Shown here piece by piece: positions 34,401 to 46,300 of a DNA stretch of 64,000 nucleotides; the first letter of the stretch is position 1; every line of letters starts with the position of its first letter. The translations under genes were made by a program, and so were the position numbers. The notes beneath the pieces were generated by a model. It searched no databases, had not been told where the DNA came from, and worked only from the letters and a program-made list of their open reading frames with translations. Source of the stretch: Dactylonectria macrodidyma (Eukaryota > Ascomycota > Sordariomycetes > Hypocreales > Nectriaceae); the NCBI GenBank assembly GCA_020744425.1, contig JAGMUV010000005.1, forward strand, positions 124,001-188,000, in the 5' to 3' direction.

Positions 34401-34808
34401 TATAACAATCGGGTTAATACACTATCCTCGTAAGGCTAGGGTATGCTGGGTCCTGATCTGGGGGTTTATATAATAAAGTAATTAAGCGAGTTAAGATTGA
34501 ACAATGCTTGTTACGTCTGGTAATGGTAGAGTGAACGTACTCAATGTAACCAAGTTATATTAATAGCTGAGGAGCTGCCCATACTAGATGTGCACTTCTC
34601 AGATGACTATATACTAGGGTGCTTACTATGCCTTGGTCCTGTCTGCTTACGATGCTCACTCTGTAGAGCATCGTGTGAGTGAGCGTCCGTACTATCGCTC
34701 ACTCTGTTTAAAGTGAGTCCGCTCACTCCGGCCTCAAGTATCCCCGTACTTCCGATTCTGCCGGCCGTGACCGCCCTGGCCTCTTAAGAGGTCGCCCAGG
34801 CCGTGACA
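34401..34808 (-). repeat. 5' LTR of the inner chromovirus
   Basis: 408 bp, partner of 26936-27343. Contains the octamer GCTCACTC at 34654-34661, 34697-34704 and 34721-34728 and its inverse at 34677-34684, and near its end a perfect 12-bp palindrome CCTCTTAAGAGG between two GGCCGTGAC repeats. In element orientation these lie in the upstream (U3) part. Confidence 0.88.
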
Positions 34809-35139
34809 AGTAGGGCCTAGAGTTATGTATATAACTATTCAAAGCGCTCTTCGTTCTAGCACTGCTCTTCTTCTCATATAGCATTAGTATGCATTCCTAA
34901 GGCCAAGAGCTTAGCAAATCCCGCAGAGAGTCATTCATTTTCTGCATAGAGCTCCCTAAGTTCCTCTTCATACTTATCATCAGAAGCATCCATACATTCA
35001 TCACTATCTCTATCCTTAAGGAGTACTAAGGCCTTTCCTTTAGATAAGGGCATACTACTAGAAGGTATAGCGAGTACTATCATAGTTCATTAGATATTGC
35101 TCAGTATATAAAGTAACCGTCTGAACAAGAGCTATCAAT
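34809..35139 (-). pseudogene. gag N-terminal remnant of the older element
   Basis: The minus strand reads MPLSKGKALVLLKDRDSDEC followed by MDASDDKYEEELRELYAE, an acidic coiled-coil start like that of the inner gag but different in sequence. It is cut off at the inner LTR. The stretch next to the LTR (about 35120-35139, AGAGCTATCAA) matches the same position in the inner element and probably includes the primer-binding site. Confidence 0.6.
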
Positions 35140-35577
35140 ATATAACAATCGTATTCCTAGGCTAGGCTATACATAGTATAAAGTAGCTTAAAAAGGGTTC
35201 TTAAGGAATAGACCAGGGTCTATATTAGTAGAACGGTTAAGTCATACTTACTAAGCAGTAATCATAGTATTACATTAAGTAATAGTCAATATATAATAAT
35301 ATATAGCAGTCCGAATAGATTAAGGTAACCAAGTTATATTAATAGCTAAAGAGCTAGTATCCTAATAACAGCCAGTTCCTCAGGTTTATATACTATATAG
35401 TATGAGATTTGATTACCTATATTACAGGGGCGATCGCAGTAATCATAAAAGTGATCATAGTAATCATAAAAGTGATTATAGTAATCGCTTTACAGTTCGT
35501 AGTAATCATTCATAATTAATGAGAAATTTATAGAGGCTATATAACGCTAAGCGTCTATTATTACACAGGTTATAATA
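35140..35577 (-). repeat. 5' LTR of the older chromovirus
   Basis: 438 bp, partner of 22682-23118; starts TATAACAATC (mutated TG) and ends TATAATA (mutated CA). Confidence 0.78.
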
Positions 35578-38500
35578 ATATAGCTTAAACTAATCTAAAA
35601 GTCTTAGTAGAATAGATCTATAATTATTATATCTTTAGTAATGCTTTATGACTTATATATAGTAATTATATAATATATAATTAGAAGAAACTGGGTATAA
35701 GTATAAAGAGTGGCTTTAATAAGGAAGTCTCTCTTTATTAAAAGAATTAGTATAATCTTTTTACTATTAGTAATAATTAGGAATATTAGTCTACTATATT
35801 TATTAAACTCTATTATAATTATATAAGGAGGGTCTTAGATAGGGTTAGCCTTAGGTGCTTAGCTAATATTATAAATTATACTATAAGCACTATTATAAAG
35901 GCTAATTAACTACTAAAGGTTAAATATTAGCATTAAATAGGAGCTAATGTATATAAAGATCTGCTTTATAAGGTTACCTGCCTTATTATTAAGTATAGTA
36001 GCCGCTCTAGAGCTAATATTCTTAGCTATAACCTGGATAACTAGTTGGCTAAGGCGGTTAAAGTAATAATAGTTATATTTATTCACTCTATCTTTAGTAG
36101 TGTATACTTATAAAGCATTAATAAACCTTATGACCTCTTAATTATCTAGTTTTGCCTATATATAGTTAGAAAGGAGCTTCTAGGATTTTACAGATAGTTA
36201 AAGTAATTACAATTCCTTAAGAGCTAGGCAGAATGCCTCCTAATTATTACTATACTATTACTAGATAACTTTTAAGAAGACTGATTTATTAAATCACTTA
36301 TATATATTTCTACTTTTAATCTCTACTTTCTAAACCTCTTTATTATAATAAAGCGGCTTCTGTAGTATAAGGGGAAGCTAAAAGAAGTTACTAACTAATA
36401 GGATATTCAGACTACTAAAGAACTCTTCATTCTTATTTAAAAACGCCTCTTAGAAATGGTTATTAATTTAAGATAGCTAATATAGTCTTAGTATGCTCTT
36501 CTTATTAATAATCAGATACTTAATATCTTTAAGCTTCTTCTAGAGCTAGGCCTTATTAATAGCTAAGAGAGGCTTAAAGTCTTTATTAATTAGTAAGTAT
36601 AATAAGGAATGTAAAGTAGTGCTTAAAATCTGATTTCCTATAATGCTCGTAAGTATAGCATATTAAACAGGCATCCCTCTCCTACTTATCACAGCTTAAA
36701 AGTATACAAAAAGCAGGTTAATAAAGTATAACTTACTAGTATTGCCTTCTCTATTTATATAAAGTAATAACTAGGAAGGAACCCCTATTAAGAAGTGTCC
36801 TATTATCGTATTATATACTAAGTGCTAATCTTAATTTAGAGAATTGTAAGCTTCTAAAGGCTAATAGTTTATATTAAGATTCTAAGGGTTTTCTACTTTA
36901 TATTACTTTTAATAGTCACTATTAAGAATGCTATTATTAGCATACTGCTTAATATAAGGGGTCTAATTATAATTAATATTAATATCTTAGTAGTTAAAGA
37001 TATTAATATCCTCTTCTTTTAGTAAGCAGTTAGGTAATATATAAGTGAGTTTATACTAGTCCTCCTTTATAATAAGCTCCTTATAGATCTTAAGCTTAAA
37101 TTCATTCTCTTTTACTATTAATTTATCTATAGCTAGCTCTTTATAATAATTGTCTGTATAGGTATTATAGTGCTATTTATAGTATATATATATAGTTATA
37201 AAGGAATTAAACTGCTGCTTGCCTATAATAAGCAATTCTTCTAAAAAGCGATATAGATAAACTATTATCAATTTAATACAGTAGAAGTTATTAAACTAGA
37301 AAGAGGCCTCTATAGACTTATATTAAGGGAAGTAAGATAGGACTCTCTTCTTTACTTAAGCAGTAAGTCTCCTCTATGTATTAAGATTATATAATTATAA
37401 GTATTTAAGATAAGTTATATTCTTATACTAATCCTTTCTCTTTAGATATTTCCTATAGTTATTAATAGCTTTATTAATATTTCTATCTATATAATATAAA
37501 TATGCTTATTACTCTAATGGATAGTAGTCTATAATAATAACTATATAAGTACCTTCTTATAGTAGAATGTTAAATAGTAAATAAGAAATCTCCTATACTA
37601 AGTAATCTCTCTTAGTAATCAGCTTATTTATAAGGTGAGAGGAGAAGGATAATAGGGGCTGAATATACAATATATAAAGTAAGACCTAGTCTATAAGCTT
37701 AGTAAAAGACTCAGTCTTCTTCTTAGATTTACTATAATACTTTATAGTATATATAATAACTGCTTGTAAGTTAGTGTAAGGAGATATATTAATATTGGCT
37801 AGCCAGCCTAGGATAATTATAGGATTGAAGTTATTTATTAGGCTATCATTCTAGGCTATTTTAAAGATATAGTATAACCTGCCTTTCTTCTTAATTACTA
37901 TAGCTAGCTCTTATAAGGTATAAGGGAAGTTAAAATAACACTCCCTTTCTAAATTAGTAATATTAGTTGCTTTAATATTTATAGTAGTACCTTCTATATC
38001 CCTTACTAGATTACTGGTTCTCTTCTTTATATATAAATAGTATGTAGTATTATACTTATAGTGCTAGTAATAGTTAATAATTTATAAGAGCTATAGGAAT
38101 GTTATCTTTATGCTTAGGGGATTTATACTTAGAGGATTACTTTTATTTTAAAGTATAGTCCTACTTAGCTTAGGGTTAATAGTAATAATATAAAATCCCT
38201 ATATATATATAAATATATTATAAGCCGCTTCGTCCTCTATATTAGCTCTTAGATAATTATTTATTTAGTATAGGCTATAGTTATATAAGCTACTATAGCC
38301 TTACTATTCATACTAATCTTAGTAATTTATAATACTGAACTTTTTACTTAATATAATATTCTAAAAGAGTGTATATTAGTAGTAAAAGTAGAAAGTAATA
38401 ATATGAGGGTTCTATTATAATAAGTAGCGTAATAGAGCCATCCTCTCTAGCTTAGTAATAACTAGCTAGTCATTATATTAGAGCATATACTAATAGAGAC

Positions 38501-40258
38501 TCCGTTAGTATAAATCTACTAGGCTAAATGTAATAAATGCATTAAGATAACTAAGGTTATAAGCATAAGCTTCGAAGTCCTACTTCTTTTTATTCTAGAA
38601 TAAATACATACTATAAATAGAAACTATATGCCTTATAATTAAGTTAATTAGTGCTTATACTTTAGAGTCCTCACTATATTTAAGTGCCTAAATGAGTTAC
38701 TCTTATATAAGTAGCTAATGCTTTTTATTATATTACTTTATAAAGAATCTAGACTATGAATATACTTATAACCGCATTAGTATATTAAAAGCAATAAAGC
38801 AGAAGGTCAAGTAATATATAAAATGCCTATTATATTAGTATATTGTATGCTTAATATAATCCTTATAATTAATAGAGCGTAATTAAGGTTTAATAAAGTT
38901 AGCTTTACTATTAGAAAAGAGGTAGAGAAATGCTAAGAAGAGTAAGGTATAAGAGCGATTAAACTTATTAATAGGTATGTATTATATATTTAAGAGCTAT
39001 AGCTCGTATTGCGCTTATGCTTAGAAGCTTATAGAAAGCTCTGAATTAGCTTCTGATTCTTTAGTAAGAATAGACTATAGAGTATTAAGCTCTGTGTTCT
39101 TAGCTAATAGGTCTGGCACTATAGCCTTATCCTTTAGGTCAGGCTTTGCCTTCTGATCTTCCTTAGGTCTAATATTTGCAGTCTTTATCTAACTCTATAG
39201 GATAGTATTTAAGATATTACTATCTTAAGGTAATTAATTTAGCCTCTCTTTATTAATAATAATGCATTAATAGCTAGGATAATAGTAGTAAAGGTAGTCT
39301 AACTATATAATAACTGGCTAGTAGTGGATATAGAACTAGTAAGTAAATTACTAATTAAGAATTATATAGGATAATATATTAATAAGATATAGTAATATAA
39401 TGTTTAATTCTTATAATAGAAGTAAGAGCTAGTTATATACTAAGCTAATCTTATAAAGAAAGTGAATTATATACTTTTAATACTTATATTACTACTCTTA
39501 TATAAGTATAATATTTATATAGATATAAATATAAGTAATTAAAGACTCTTTAGTAAGCATAAGCTGAGGTAACCGGGCTAGTATAGGGCTAAAGTTAAGC
39601 TAATTATCTATAAAGAAGAAATATAGCTTATTAAAGCAGTATTTCTTATCTTTTTAATAATAATGTATATAAATACTATTATAATCAATCTTTATCTAGA
39701 ACTAATACTTCTAGTATTAACTATAAAATTACATTTAATTATTATCTAGCTTTATCTAGAACTTATAGAGGATTGCTTTATTATAATTAGTTAAAGCATA
39801 AGCCTTAAAGTCACTATTCTATATTAAATCTTATATATAAAAGACTGCTAATTCTTTAAGTAAAATTATTACTAGACTCTGAATATACTATAGTAATATT
39901 AAAGATTGAGTTTACTTTTAAGATTTTCTTAGCTACTTTCCTATACTAAGGGCAGGACTATAATGACTATGCCTTAGTTATACAGAAGGCTATTATAAGC
40001 AATAGTGAAGAGAGCTTCTATTTATACAATTATTATTATTATTCTTATTTTCATCTCTTAGATTAGAATTAGACTCTACTTCTAATTATTTAAAGTATTT
40101 CTATAATTAAGTAAGTAAAAGCAGTAAGTTAAAATAGTTATTAGCATTAATATTAGATTTAGAAAACTATCTTCTATTATCCCCTTTCTTAATTATCCTA
40201 TCCTTATTTAGAAACCTACTTAGTTATAATTAATCTTAACTTCTATTTACATTCTATA
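35578..40258. repeat. Strongly AT-rich, RIP-mutated repeat of unknown class
   Basis: Dominated by TA-rich sequence with stops in all frames. Weakly protein-like phrases occur on the plus strand at about 38765-39100 (for example YTYNRISILKAIKQKVK), but I cannot tie them to a transposase or polymerase family. No LTRs or terminal inverted repeats could be matched. Probably an old element into which the third retrotransposon inserted, with its other half continuing after 51765. Confidence 0.5.
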
Positions 40259-40263
40259 GTTAG
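40259..40263 (+). repeat. Target-site duplication, left copy
   Basis: GTTAG directly before the left LTR, identical to 51761-51765 directly after the right LTR. Confidence 0.8.
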
Positions 40264-40505
40264 TGTTATAGTTCTCTCAGTATCTGACTTAAGGGATGTT
40301 ATTATTAATAGCTATACTGTTAGATATGCCTATTATTATATTTTACACTATTATAATTCCTTTACTTTAGTAATTAGTACTTAGTAATCTAATTCTATAT
40401 ATTATATAAAGTCTTAATTATCTCCTCTAACTTCTAGAGTAGAAGATTTGACTATAAGTATATTATTTCTACTAATAGGAACCTAGTCCTAACCTATTTA
40501 TAATA
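40264..40505 (-). repeat. 3' LTR of the third retrotransposon
   Basis: 242 bp starting TGTTATAGTTCTC and ending TATAATA (mutated CA). Aligns end to end with 51517-51760, differences being mostly transitions. Confidence 0.82.
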
Positions 40506-40869
40506 AGTGCCTAGTAATAAGAGATAAAAGCTACTATACTAATAGTGAAAATGCATATAATAAAAGTAAAATGATCTAAGGAAGTAATCTATTAGTTTAT
40601 AAGAAGAGAAAAATTTACATCCCCCATTCATTCTAAATTCTAACTCTATCATCTGTCTAAATCCACCTCGCTATTATTGAAATTATCCTTTGGGTAGTTA
40701 ATATTAAGTCTCTATCGCCTATTATCTATCTAAGTCCTTCTTAGCCCTCTCTGCTTACTAGAGTCCATTTCTTAATTATTATATTTACTATTAAAGTGAC
40801 TGTTATTAATGATTCTTCTTTAGTATTACTTACTTTAGGTTAGAAAGGAGTGAGTTAAGGTTAATTTAA

Positions 40870-43170
40870 GCATGTTTTTACATCTGCTCCTTTATGCTTG
40901 CTAGTTTTGGCTTGGGAGTTGATAGATTTAGCAGCTTCTTGACGTTTTTAGTTACTAGCGCCTTTTTTAGTGCTGGTTTTGCCTTTATTAGAGTTGACTC
41001 TTACGTTAGGGTTGGCGAACTGGTGAAATTACTAGAATTATCTAGGACGTCTTAAAGGTTAATTATAGTCACTGTTTTCGACTTCTTCTAAGGTGTTTCC
41101 TGTAGTTCTTCATTAGCCTTCTATTTACTAGGCTCCTTTATCGAAGTTATCTTAGTAGTAGTAGGAATTCGCACTTCTATTATTAGTTTCTTTTGTATAG
41201 GCGGGTCTGTTAGTTTCGCCTTCTTAAGGGAAATTACCTTATTATAAATAGCTTTATAGTATGCGTCTATAAGTTTACTAGTACTAATTTTACTCTAGAC
41301 TTTTTCATATGCTTTTATATAATCCTAAAGGTCTGTAATACTACTAGTATTAAATTTATCTAGCTTAAGTTCGCATACCTTTATGCAATTCTTAAGGTCA
41401 GAGATAGATCTTATTTAATTAATAAATTTAATACTATTAAAAGCGATTTCCTTTATTATATTATCTTATTTAGTAGTAAGTACTATTATTCTAAGGCTCT
41501 GCGTATTAATCTTATTAACCTTTTTAATAAAGCGTTCGAAGGCTTTACTATTAGCTTTAGCATCTGCTTCCACTTAGGCCTCAATTTAGATAAATTTATC
41601 TCTAAGGGCGTCTGAATCGCCATCCGATCTAGTGTTCTAAGTATTTCTAATTTAAGTGACTGACTTTTCTAGGGTGTCGATCCATTCTAAGGCCTTTTCT
41701 AACTATTCTTACGTCTGCTTTATAACGCTTATAGCATTAGCAATAATTGTAGTAGAAGCGGCGTCATAAGTGCCGCCTGCGACCGTCTGGCTTATGACTT
41801 GACCTCCGGGCTCTAGAATGTCTAATAAATATGACTTCTAAAGCATTGCTAGTGCCCTGCTGATAGTCCTATTCATTTGCCCGTATGGGTGTAAAAACCA
41901 GTAGGCTAGTATTTCTGCTTATATAAATAGCTTTTTTAGCTAGTAGACGGTCTTCTTTCGCGTTTTAAAATATTTGCTATTTAGGTAGGCTTATTAGTAG
42001 TCCTTAAGCGCATTCTTCACTCGTTAGATTAGACCCATCCCTATAACTATTAATTTTAACTTCTTCTAGTTAGTGTCCTTTATTTTTTTAGTGAATTCTT
42101 AGAACTTTTTATATAGTATTTCCTAGGTTATTAAATATAACTTTCCTTCTTCTAACTTTAGAAAGACAGAATTATTAGATTTATCGAATTTATGCTCTAC
42201 TAGGCTGAATTTGACCTAAAGGAAGAAAATGGCTATTTTTAAGTCCTAGTACTTAATGTAATTAGTACTCTTACTAGAAGTATAAAGATTACTAAGGGTA
42301 TAATTACTTCTGACTGTCTTTTTACTAATAATATCTAAATAGATATTATAAAACTATTCTTCTTATTTTTAATAAGATGCACTACTAATTCCTCTAATAG
42401 GGTTAAGGATATTCGAGTTATTATATCTCTTAAGGACTTTATACTTAGTAAGGTTAGTTTCGTCCTGCCCTTTATTAGCTTTGCTTTATTTATTATCAGA
42501 TTTAACTTTAGAGGGCTAGTCTGCGCCTTTAGGACTTTCTTAGTCTATATCCTTATTATTATCTAGGGCGGATTCATTCTTACTATTATTATATCCGTCT
42601 TCTTCTGCGTCTTCTTTATCCATAGTATCACTATTTTCAATAGGGTCCTCATTACTATCAATTTCTTTATCTTCTTTAATATCCATAGCTTTAGCAGTAT
42701 TTATATCGTCTTCACCAATCGCCTAAGTGTTTTAAGTCGCCTAAAGGCGTTAACTAGCATTCAGAGGTCAGCTATCGTATTCATAGGACTGGCTGCTGGT
42801 TTTAACTCTATAGATACTAGGTGCGATAGCTTTCTCCTTTCCTTTAAAGAGTTTGTAGAGTTTAGCCGTTTTCTTAGCGCTTAAGATAGGGGTTCGGGGC
42901 TCACTACTTCTAGGGGAGCTGGTGTGGCTAATCCGGGGGCTGCTGCTTTCTTTATGGATAGGAGTGCTAGTTTCGCTAGTAGTATATCTGAATCTAATAG
43001 TGCTAGAGTTAGAAAAGATAGTCCTGCCAGTCTTAGCATTAGAGAAGAGAGATATACTAGTTTTAGTAAGGGGATTAACGCCCTCCTAATAGCTTTAGGC
43101 AGTTTTATTATACTCTCTTTACAGGCTATTAGCAGATTAGTAGGTTTCTATAATAGTACTACTTAGATTA
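40870..43170 (-). pseudogene. Extra coding region after integrase, unknown
   Basis: Same strand as pol, placed where env or accessory genes lie. Between stops the frame stays protein-like for about 2 kb: ALLDSDILLAKLALLSIKKA near 42950-43010, an Asp/Glu/Asn-rich acidic part (42480-42720), FFLQVKFSLVEHKFDKSNN and AYWFLHPYGQMNRTISRAL (about 41870-42230), then ILEPGGQVISQTVAGGTYDA and a coiled coil (EKALEWIDTLEKSVT, SDALRDKFI), ending in a Lys/Thr/Pro-rich tail. I see no signal peptide and no convincing membrane anchor, so an envelope protein is not supported. It resembles a second gag-like or structural protein more than an enzyme. Function unknown. Confidence 0.5.
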
Positions 43171-43850
43171 TTATTTTTAGTAGTTATAAAGGAGTGTCTA
43201 TTAGTATTTTCACTACTATTATTACTTATATTAATTAAGTAACTTAAGGGGATCTTAGTAGTATTAATTTTAGTAGTATTCTAGTAAGTAGTAGTAGTAT
43301 AGGGTTAATAACTGCGCGTTTCTAAAGGCTAAAGAAAAAGAAAGAAAGGGGTAGGTGCTTTTAATAGTGCAGATAGTGCTTTTACTAGTATTAGGTTAAA
43401 AATGATAGTATATAATTCATGACTTAGGGATTTAAGTTTAGTAAAGAAAGTGAAGAGTAGAATTAATAGCATAGTGGCATCTTCACTAATATAAGGTCGA
43501 AAGTAATAGTACTCATTCTATGACTAAAAGATTTTAAATTTAATAAAGAAAAGGAAGGATAGAATTAATAGTATAGTAATGTAATTACTAGTAGTCAGTC
43601 GATTTTAGCGGCTCTTAGTCTTTAGGCTAAGGTTATATAATGTTAAAAGGCTTAGGTTAACTTCTATAGTAGCTTTAAGGTCGGATTTCTTTTATTAATA
43701 GTAGTAGCTATTAACTTTAGCTATTTACTAACTAGTGATAGTTACTTAGGGATATTTCTACTAGCTATTAATAGTCTGGCGAAAACATTAGTTACTAGTT
43801 AGTGCTAGCTAGTAACTAGCGTTTTAGCATTTAATGTCTATATAGTAGCT

Positions 43851-43975
43851 ATTAACACTATTTTTAGCTTTTAGCATTTATACAAACAGCTATTAACATT
43901 ATTTTTAGCTTTTAATATTTATATAATAGCTATTAGTATTACTTTATTATTTATTATTTATACAGCTACTATTAA
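43851..43975 (+). repeat. Tandem repeat, about 41-bp unit, three copies
   Basis: Three consecutive units starting AGCTATTAACATTATTTTTA, each about 41 bp, within the spacer between integrase and the extra coding region. Copies differ mainly by transitions. Confidence 0.6.
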
Positions 43976-44699
43976 TATCTCTTAGCTTATCAGATTTACT
44001 ATATCTAATAAATAGAATATATATTACTAGTTCTCTAATAATCGTAATTTAATTATCAGTTCTGCTAGTTCTTATATAATATTTAGCTTCAGAAAGTGCG
44101 GCTTTAATATCTATTAGTACTTCTACTTATTCCCCCTATCTAGCGGGCATTAGTACACTATTATGGTTTTTAGAGTTAAGGCGTTTTTAACCCTTCGAGA
44201 GTTAACTTTAGCTTTTTAAGGAGCAGAATCTTCTTCTTCTTAAAGATGCTTACTCAGTCAGTAGGATTCTTCTTAAGGTATTCTTAAACTAGCTTAGAAG
44301 CATTCTCTAATACATTAGCTTCATCTAGCTAACTATTATCTTTTACTAAGTACCCTTTCTATTATAAGAGAAATTATCGCTTTAGTTATCCCTTATGCTA
44401 TCTATAGTATTATTAGATAATTCTTTTGATTTCCTAGTAGTTTATGACTTTAGATCTATTAATAGCTATTAGTAGAAGCAGTGGTTATAGCCTCTCGAAT
44501 GGGTCCTCCTCTTACTCTAGTTTTTACAATTAGAAGATTAAGACAATTAGGTAAATATACTAATAAGGTAAGAAGTCAAGTTCGAATACCTATTTATAGA
44601 TTTTATATATTATGCAGTAAGGTCTGGCTCTAACTAAGGACTATTTCTTCTTTAGCTTCTCTAATAAGTAATATCCTTTATAAAGCTATAAGTAAACCG

Positions 44700-45560
44700 T
44701 GTCCCCTTTATCGATTTTAACCTATATATAGCGCTAGTCGTACCTAATCTTTACTATTATAGCCACTATATTAATAAGGAGCTGGGCTTTATAATAGTAG
44801 ATTTTTCAAAGTGTATTAGCAGTCTCTTCATCTATCTAGATACTAGAAACATATATTAAAAAGATAAAATTAACTATTGTCTTTAGTTTAAATCTATATA
44901 CTAATTCGTTCAGAGACTGCCTAATGCCTTAGGATAGGCTATTATTAAAGTTAAATTAGATTACTAGGAGTATTACTAGCTATAGTGTATTTAGGTTTTC
45001 TACTATATAAAATCATACGCTAGCTTTTACTATTTAGTTCCTTCTTTCTACAGTTCTATTAGTCTATAAGTAATATACTATAGAGATAAGATATTTAACC
45101 TTAAGAAGAGCGAGAATAGACTTCCATATACTGGATATGAACTTCAGGTCTCTATCGCTAAGGATACGTACTAGAATTCCCCAGTCACTATAAAGCAGCA
45201 TTCTTACTAGCACTATTGCCCAGTCTTCTATTAAATAGGACGAATGTCCTACTAATAGTAGTGTCTTTTTACTAAAGATATAATTAATTAAGTAAAGTTA
45301 GTCTAATTTGCTAAAACCTAGGACTATCTATATTATCCCTTTAAAAGTCACTTTTAGTAAATTAGTAATAAAGTCTAAGGAGATTATATAAAAAGGACAT
45401 AGTTCAGCCTATACTAATTATAATTCTCTTAGAACTGGCCTTCAATTAGTTAAATTCTCTTTATAAGTTAGACAGAATATGATATATTTATATACAGTTA
45501 ATACTATATAGTGAATGTATAAGTAGTTAAGATCAGCTATTATATAATAAAATCCTATGT
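44700..45560 (-). pseudogene. Integrase of the third element
   Basis: Minus-strand phrases PVLREL, then DFITNLLKVTFKGII, FSKKTLLLVGH, WAIVLVRMLLYSDWGIL, RILSDRDLKFISSIWKSIL and TVERRN follow the integrase core order with both Asp and the Glu of the D,D,E triad in place. Multiple stops. Confidence 0.75.
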
Positions 45561-46300
45561 ATTTATAGTTATTATAAGCAGCTTTAAGAATAGTACTAAC
45601 TACTAGTCATAGAATATAAAGACGCTAGACGCTAGATATATTAATATAGTAGAGGAAATCGCCCTGCTTAAAAGTAAAAGGTTTAATTAGGATATTTAGC
45701 ATTCTTCTATACTTTTCTTATTATAAACGCAGTTTATAGAGATAGTTACGGATTTGTATAAAATGGGTGTCTTTAGCATACTCTTAGAGGATGCTCTTCT
45801 TTATCTCTTATAATATCTTAATACTAATAGCTTTAGCCTCTGCTAAGTAGGCTTTAGTATTAAGCTTATTAAAGTCACTCCTAGTAGTATTATAATAGTA
45901 TAACTTTTATACTAGTAAGTATAATAGTGTATTAAGTACTATATTTAGCACACTTAGGATATAAAAGATCTAAAGGTTAAAAGTAGAGAGGTAATTAGCG
46001 ATTTTTACTAGCTTAAGGTTTGCTTTATTAAGGTCTATTGTATTTAAAGAGGTATGTATTATAATGCCTTTAGTTACTATATAGTCAGTAATGATATTAA
46101 CTATATTATAATTTAATTAGACTATCTTTCAGAGTTTTCTAACTGCTTATACTACTGCGGCCATTTCTGCTTTAATTAAGCCATATTTCTACTCTACTTT
46201 TAATATTAGTCTTAATATAAAAAGGATTGGCTTTAGCTCTATTAATATAATATATTGCCCTAGGATGCTCTTACTATTCTATTCTCTGTAGATTTAAAAT
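45561..46300 (-). pseudogene. RNase H and linker of the third element
   Basis: Minus-strand sequence between the RT and integrase blocks. Conserved residues are only faintly visible, so the assignment rests mainly on position. Confidence 0.45.

Larger units (their letters stand above)
26936..34808 (-). mobile_element. Inner Ty3/Gypsy chromovirus (7.9 kb)
   Basis: Bounded by 408-bp LTRs at 26936-27343 and 34401-34808 (TG...CA termini, partly mutated). On the minus strand the order is gag (34338 downwards), protease, reverse transcriptase, RNase H, integrase, chromodomain: the order of Ty3/Gypsy chromoviruses such as MAGGY or Skippy. A purine tract sits at 27349-27358 beside the 3' LTR. An extra gene lies on the opposite strand at 27458-28143. 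gag-pol is broken by stops but remains easily readable, so this copy is younger than the one it sits in. I see no convincing 5-bp target duplication (flanks TTAAG and AGTAG). Confidence 0.88.
22682..35577 (-). mobile_element. Older Ty3/Gypsy chromovirus, RIP-decayed and interrupted
   Basis: Direct repeats 22682-23118 and 35140-35577 are its LTRs. Internal sequence on the left (23880-26935) reads, on the minus strand, as the chromodomain end, integrase, RNase H and part of reverse transcriptase, closely paralleling 28190-30885 of the inner element but far more AT-rich. On the right only the first part of gag remains (about 34809-35070). Between them sits the inner element. About 3 kb (rest of gag, protease, start of RT), judged against the inner copy, is absent, so the insertion was accompanied or followed by deletion. 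The same 10-base purine tract (23124-23133) precedes the 3' LTR as in the inner element. Coding is destroyed by stops and transitions. Confidence 0.8.

Noticed and set aside
42924..43166. 80-codon plus-strand frame with a hydrophobic stretch
   Set aside because: Lies antisense to the extra coding region of the third retrotransposon; composition mirrors that strand and no splice or start context supports it.
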